Shown: one piece after another, positions 7,125 to 9,661 of the stretch
How the letters are laid out: each line of letters opens with the position of its first letter
How positions within the stretch are numbered: position 1 is the first letter of the stretch
Source: Lachnospiraceae bacterium
Lineage (GTDB): Bacteria > Bacillota > Clostridia > Lachnospirales > Lachnospiraceae
Length of the DNA stretch: 9,661 nt
Assembly: GCA_009774535.1 (NCBI GenBank)
Contig: VSNY01000150.1
Location: forward strand, 1 to 9,661
Reading direction: 5' to 3'
Position numbers and translations under genes: made by a program
The notes under the pieces: model-generated
Seen by the model: only the letters and a program-made list of their open reading frames with translations
Databases searched by the model: none
Told to the model about the DNA's origin: nothing

Positions 7125-9017
7125 TTAGCTCTCCATATCCGCCTGTGCTTTTCCTGCCATGCTTTTGCCGTGTTGTTTTTGTGTCTGCATGATTTTTTCC
7201 AGTTCTTCTTTGGGCAGGCGCGGCGCTAAGTCTTCTAACGGCAGGGACATCATCTTACCGTCTGCCAGCCGTTCGGATGCGGCTTTTGGTTCAAAGCGCT
7301 GTTTGGTATCTACAAATACCTCACAGATCCAGGGAGCGTCTGTTTCCAGTATTTGCGTGATTTGCCGCAACCCGGCGCTGTCTTTGATCGAAATATAAGG
7401 ATACCCGTAAGCACCAGCCAGCCGTTCCATAGATGGAAAGCTTAAGTCCCCGCTGTCTGCACCAACCCCGGCCAAAGCACCGGGAAAATAATTCTGCTGC
7501 GTCTGGCGGATGGAGTGGTAGCCGCCATTGTGAATGACAAAAATCCCGATTGGCAGCTGGTGATGGATAATGGTCTGCAGTTCCTGCAAATTCATCTGAA
7601 TGCTTCCGTCTCCGGTCAGACACACGACTGGCGCGCGGCCTGCTGCCAGACATGCCCCAATCGACGCCGGAAGGCCGTAGCCCATGGAAGCAGCGCCGGA
7701 ATTCAGGATCAAACGCTGCCCCGGGCGAATTACAAATGCCTGGCTGGAAACCACGCTGGCAGAACCATTTGCGGCAACGGTGATACTGTCTTTTGGCAGA
7801 GCTTCACTCAGATTTTTGATAAATGCATAAACATTTACTGGTTCCTGCTGGCAAACATGCTTTTCCTGCACAACCGGATAATGCCTGCGCCATTCCAGGC
7901 ACTGGCCGATCCACGCGTTCTGCTGCTGTTCCAAACGGTATGTGTCAGACGGTGTCTGTTCCAGATTCCGGTCCAGCGCTGTGAGAAGGTCATAAGCGTC
8001 TGCCCATACAGGCAGGTCGGCATGGATACTTGGTTTTTTTAATTCTTCCGGATCAATATCCGCGATTATGGTATAAGCATTCCGCGCCCAGGTGTCCCAG
8101 GAATAACCTACCTGACGGATGGACAGCCTGCTGCCGATGGAAAGAAACACATCACTGTTCTGCACGGCCCAGTTGCCTGCCCGGTCGCCCATAATTCCTG
8201 CCCGGCCCGCATACAGCGGATGCGTATCCGCGATCAGGTCAATGCTGTTCCACCCGGTTACTACCGGAATTCCCAGCTTTTCCGCTACCAGAAGCAGCAG
8301 CCCGGCAGCTCCCGCAATGCGGATGCCGTTTCCGGCATTTAATACCGGACGCCTGGCTGTACGGATTTTCTGAATAATGGCGCGCGCTGTCTGGTCGGTG
8401 ATTTTGGGAGGCAGCTGCCCGCCGTCTTCGGACGGGTCATAGCTTTCCAGGGCGTCAGGCAATACCATCGCCCCCTGTACATCCAGCGGAACATCCAGCC
8501 AGCACGGCCCGGGTCTTCCGGAGGTGGCCAGAAAAATGGCTTTTTCCAGACAGCGGCGGATTTGCTCTGGTTTTTCTACCATAACCGCATATTTCGTCAT
8601 GCCGCGCACGGTAGGGACGATATCGTATTCCTGGTCGCCGAATGCGCGCAGTTCAAGCCCTGTGCTTCTTACCGTAGTATCATAACGCACCTGTCCGGAC
8701 AGGACGATCATAGGAATGGAATCCAGCCATGCTCCAAGCACTCCGGTCAGTGCGTTGGTTCCTCCCGGGCCTGTTGTCACACAGACAGCCGCCATCCGGT
8801 TATGTACCCTGGCATAGCTTTCCGCCGCCATAGCACACGCCTGTTCGTGATGCTGATAAATACAGGAAAGCGCCGCATGATGTCCAAAAGCATCGTTTAA
8901 GTGCATCGCTCCGCCGCCTGTTACGGTAAATATATGCCGGATGCCATGCCCGGCCAGCACATCCGCGATATAATCCGCAACGCGAATATAAGTATCCTCT
9001 TTCTTACTGATTTTCAT
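7125..9017 (-). CDS. Thiamine-diphosphate enzyme, acetolactate-synthase fold, likely YerE-like sugar-branching enzyme
   Basis: This 630-residue protein has the three-domain layout of the acetolactate synthase/pyruvate oxidase family. The N-terminal Pyr domain (about 1-170) carries the conserved Glu58 in QHHEQA, which activates the cofactor, and TTGPGGTNALTGV. A central domain spans about 190-350. The C-terminal PP domain carries GDGSIQMNLQEL (469-480) and ends the cofactor motif at Asn497-Gly-Gly. The tail (FEPKAASERLADGKMMSLP) resembles the branch of ThDP enzymes found in sugar clusters. It follows rfbH by 14 bases, and no IlvN-type regulatory subunit gene is next to it, which argues against branched-chain amino acid synthesis. 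By analogy with Yersinia YerE, it may condense the acetyl unit of pyruvate with C4 of a CDP-3,6-dideoxy-4-ketohexose to make a branched sugar. Fold assignment is secure; substrate is inferred from context. Cytoplasmic, and probably FAD-containing as in YerE. Confidence 0.88.
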   Translation of the reverse strand: MKISKKEDTYIRVADYIADVLAGHGIRHIFTVTGGGAMHLNDAFGHHAALSCIYQHHEQACAMAAESYARVHNRMAAVCVTTGPGGTNALTGVLGAWLDSIPMIVLSGQVRYDTTVRSTGLELRAFGDQEYDIVPTVRGMTKYAVMVEKPEQIRRCLEKAIFLATSGRPGPCWLDVPLDVQGAMVLPDALESYDPSEDGGQLPPKITDQTARAIIQKIRTARRPVLNAGNGIRIAGAAGLLLLVAEKLGIPVVTGWNSIDLIADTHPLYAGRAGIMGDRAGNWAVQNSDVFLSIGSRLSIRQVGYSWDTWARNAYTIIADIDPEELKKPSIHADLPVWADAYDLLTALDRNLEQTPSDTYRLEQQQNAWIGQCLEWRRHYPVVQEKHVCQQEPVNVYAFIKNLSEALPKDSITVAANGSASVVSSQAFVIRPGQRLILNSGAASMGYGLPASIGACLAAGRAPVVCLTGDGSIQMNLQELQTIIHHQLPIGIFVIHNGGYHSIRQTQQNYFPGALAGVGADSGDLSFPSMERLAGAYGYPYISIKDSAGLRQITQILETDAPWICEVFVDTKQRFEPKAASERLADGKMMSLPLEDLAPRLPKEELEKIMQTQKQHGKSMAGKAQADMES

Positions 9018-9023
9018 AATTTG

Positions 9024-9027
9024 CCTC
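9024..9027 (-). promoter_or_regulatory. Ribosome binding site of the ThDP enzyme gene
   Basis: GAGG, within AGAGAGG, lies six bases upstream of ATG 9017-9015 and inside the 14-base gap after the rfbH stop. This supports that start codon and close translational linkage to rfbH. Confidence 0.6.
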
Positions 9028-9031
9028 TCTG

Positions 9032-9661
9032 TTACGAATGCCGGACACTCCTTACAGCTTCCAGAATCATTTCAGCCGACGCGTCAGTCTGGCTCTGCGT
9101 CATCCCCGGGTATACCCCGACCCAGAACGCATCGCGCATTACCCGGTCGGTATTGGTAAGTTCCCCGGCAATCCGGTAACCGGAACCAGATCCCATGCTT
9201 TCTCCGGCGTACGTCTGTCTTCCAGCGTCCTGTCCTGCGGCGCTCTTTGCCTGCATGCCCGTAAAGCAGGGATGACGTATCAAATTTCCAGCAAACAGCA
9301 TACGTGTCTGCACGCCATGCTTTTCCAGATGTTGTATGATTTCCTGGCGCGGCACGCCTTCTTTGCAGATCATCAAAAACCCGAACCAGGATGGTATCGC
9401 ATGTTCCGTGGCTTTTGGCAGTATCAGCAGTTCTCCTGCGGGCCGCAGCGCCTGTTTTAGCCTGTCAAAATTCTGCCTGCGCTTTTGTATAAACTGCGGC
9501 AGTTTTTTCAACTGCATACAGCCAACTGCCGCCTGCAGATCCGTAGCTTTCAGGTTATATCCAAAATGGGAATACACATATTTATTGGTCATAACCAGCC
9601 GGAAGCAGTCCATACTGCCCATCAAAGCGGTGTCCGCAGCAGCCGTCCTGTCCGGGCGGAC
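9032..9661 (-). pseudogene. rfbH: RfbH-type CDP-4-keto-6-deoxyglucose 3-dehydrase, C-terminal part, apparently frameshifted
   Basis: This is the C-terminal part of a DegT/DnrJ/EryC1/StrS-fold PLP/PMP enzyme; the N-terminus and active-site region lie beyond the right edge. RfbH (E1) removes the C3 hydroxyl of CDP-4-keto-6-deoxyglucose on the way to CDP-3,6-dideoxyhexoses. Family-typical stretches are KYVYSHFGYNLKATDLQAAV, PSWFGFL, RMLFAGNLIRHPCF, GELTNTDRVM and FWVGVYPGM. From 9584 down to the TAA at 9032 the frame is intact. Upstream of 9587 the RfbH-like residues (PPGQDG, CGHRFDG, LPAGYDQ) are in another frame, which stops at TAA 9584-9582. One extra A in CAATAAA (CATAAA expected) explains this by restoring GYDHKYVYSH. 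A GTG-free restart, for example TTG 9625 or ATG 9622, would give only a truncated protein. A Gly/Ala/Ser/Gln-rich stretch at 9179-9262 looks longer than in the family. The stop lies 14 bases before the next gene. Family call is strong; whether the frameshift is real or a sequencing error cannot be decided here. Confidence 0.85.

Noticed and set aside
7125..9017. Housekeeping acetolactate synthase (ilvB) for branched-chain amino acids
   Set aside because: No regulatory subunit or ilv/leu genes adjoin it, and it sits within a surface-sugar operon right after rfbH.

Overview
All convincing genes in this window lie on the minus strand and read from right to left. Together they form the middle and 3' part of a cell-surface polysaccharide or cell-wall glycopolymer locus. 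No phage, transposase, CRISPR, rRNA or tRNA was seen. Strong Shine-Dalgarno sites, TagD-like and LicD families, and several GT2/GT4/GT32 enzymes point to a low-to-medium GC Firmicute. A gut clostridium of the Lachnospiraceae type is my best guess, but it is inferred from gene style and not from any marker gene.

Right block (about 4700-9661, roughly half GC): (1) the C-terminal part of an RfbH-type CDP-4-keto-6-deoxyglucose 3-dehydrase, which runs off the right edge and appears to carry a one-base frameshift near 9585; (2) a thiamine-diphosphate enzyme of the acetolactate-synthase fold; (3) a polyprenyl-phosphate-type GT2 with two C-terminal membrane segments; (4) a fusion of a TagD-like cytidylyltransferase with a Gfo/Idh/MocA oxidoreductase. 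Gaps between these four are 14, 4 and 2 bases, so they look like one translationally linked unit. RfbH next to the ThDP enzyme recalls the yersiniose pathway (E1 dehydrase plus YerE), in which pyruvate supplies a two-carbon branch to a CDP-3,6-dideoxy-4-ketohexose.

Junction (about 4640-4780): an exact 38-bp tandem duplication covers the 3' end of the fusion gene. It changes the reading frame of its last codons and its stop. A LicD-family phosphotransferase of intermediate GC follows. The fusion plus LicD suggest that a CDP-activated alcohol is made and its phospho-alcohol group is moved onto a glycan.

Left block (about 1-3800, strongly AT-rich): a GT32-like glycosyltransferase and a GT4 glycosyltransferase, each with a similar N-terminal Rossmann-like module, then a GT2 glycosyltransferase. 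The last 200 bases hold only a short single-membrane-segment reading frame with in-frame stops, possibly a decayed gene. The fall in GC from right to left suggests a mosaic locus: a sugar-nucleotide cassette joined to a variable set of glycosyltransferases.

No stretch above 300 bases lacks a gene. No convincing promoter or terminator was found within the window, so transcription probably starts to the right of it.
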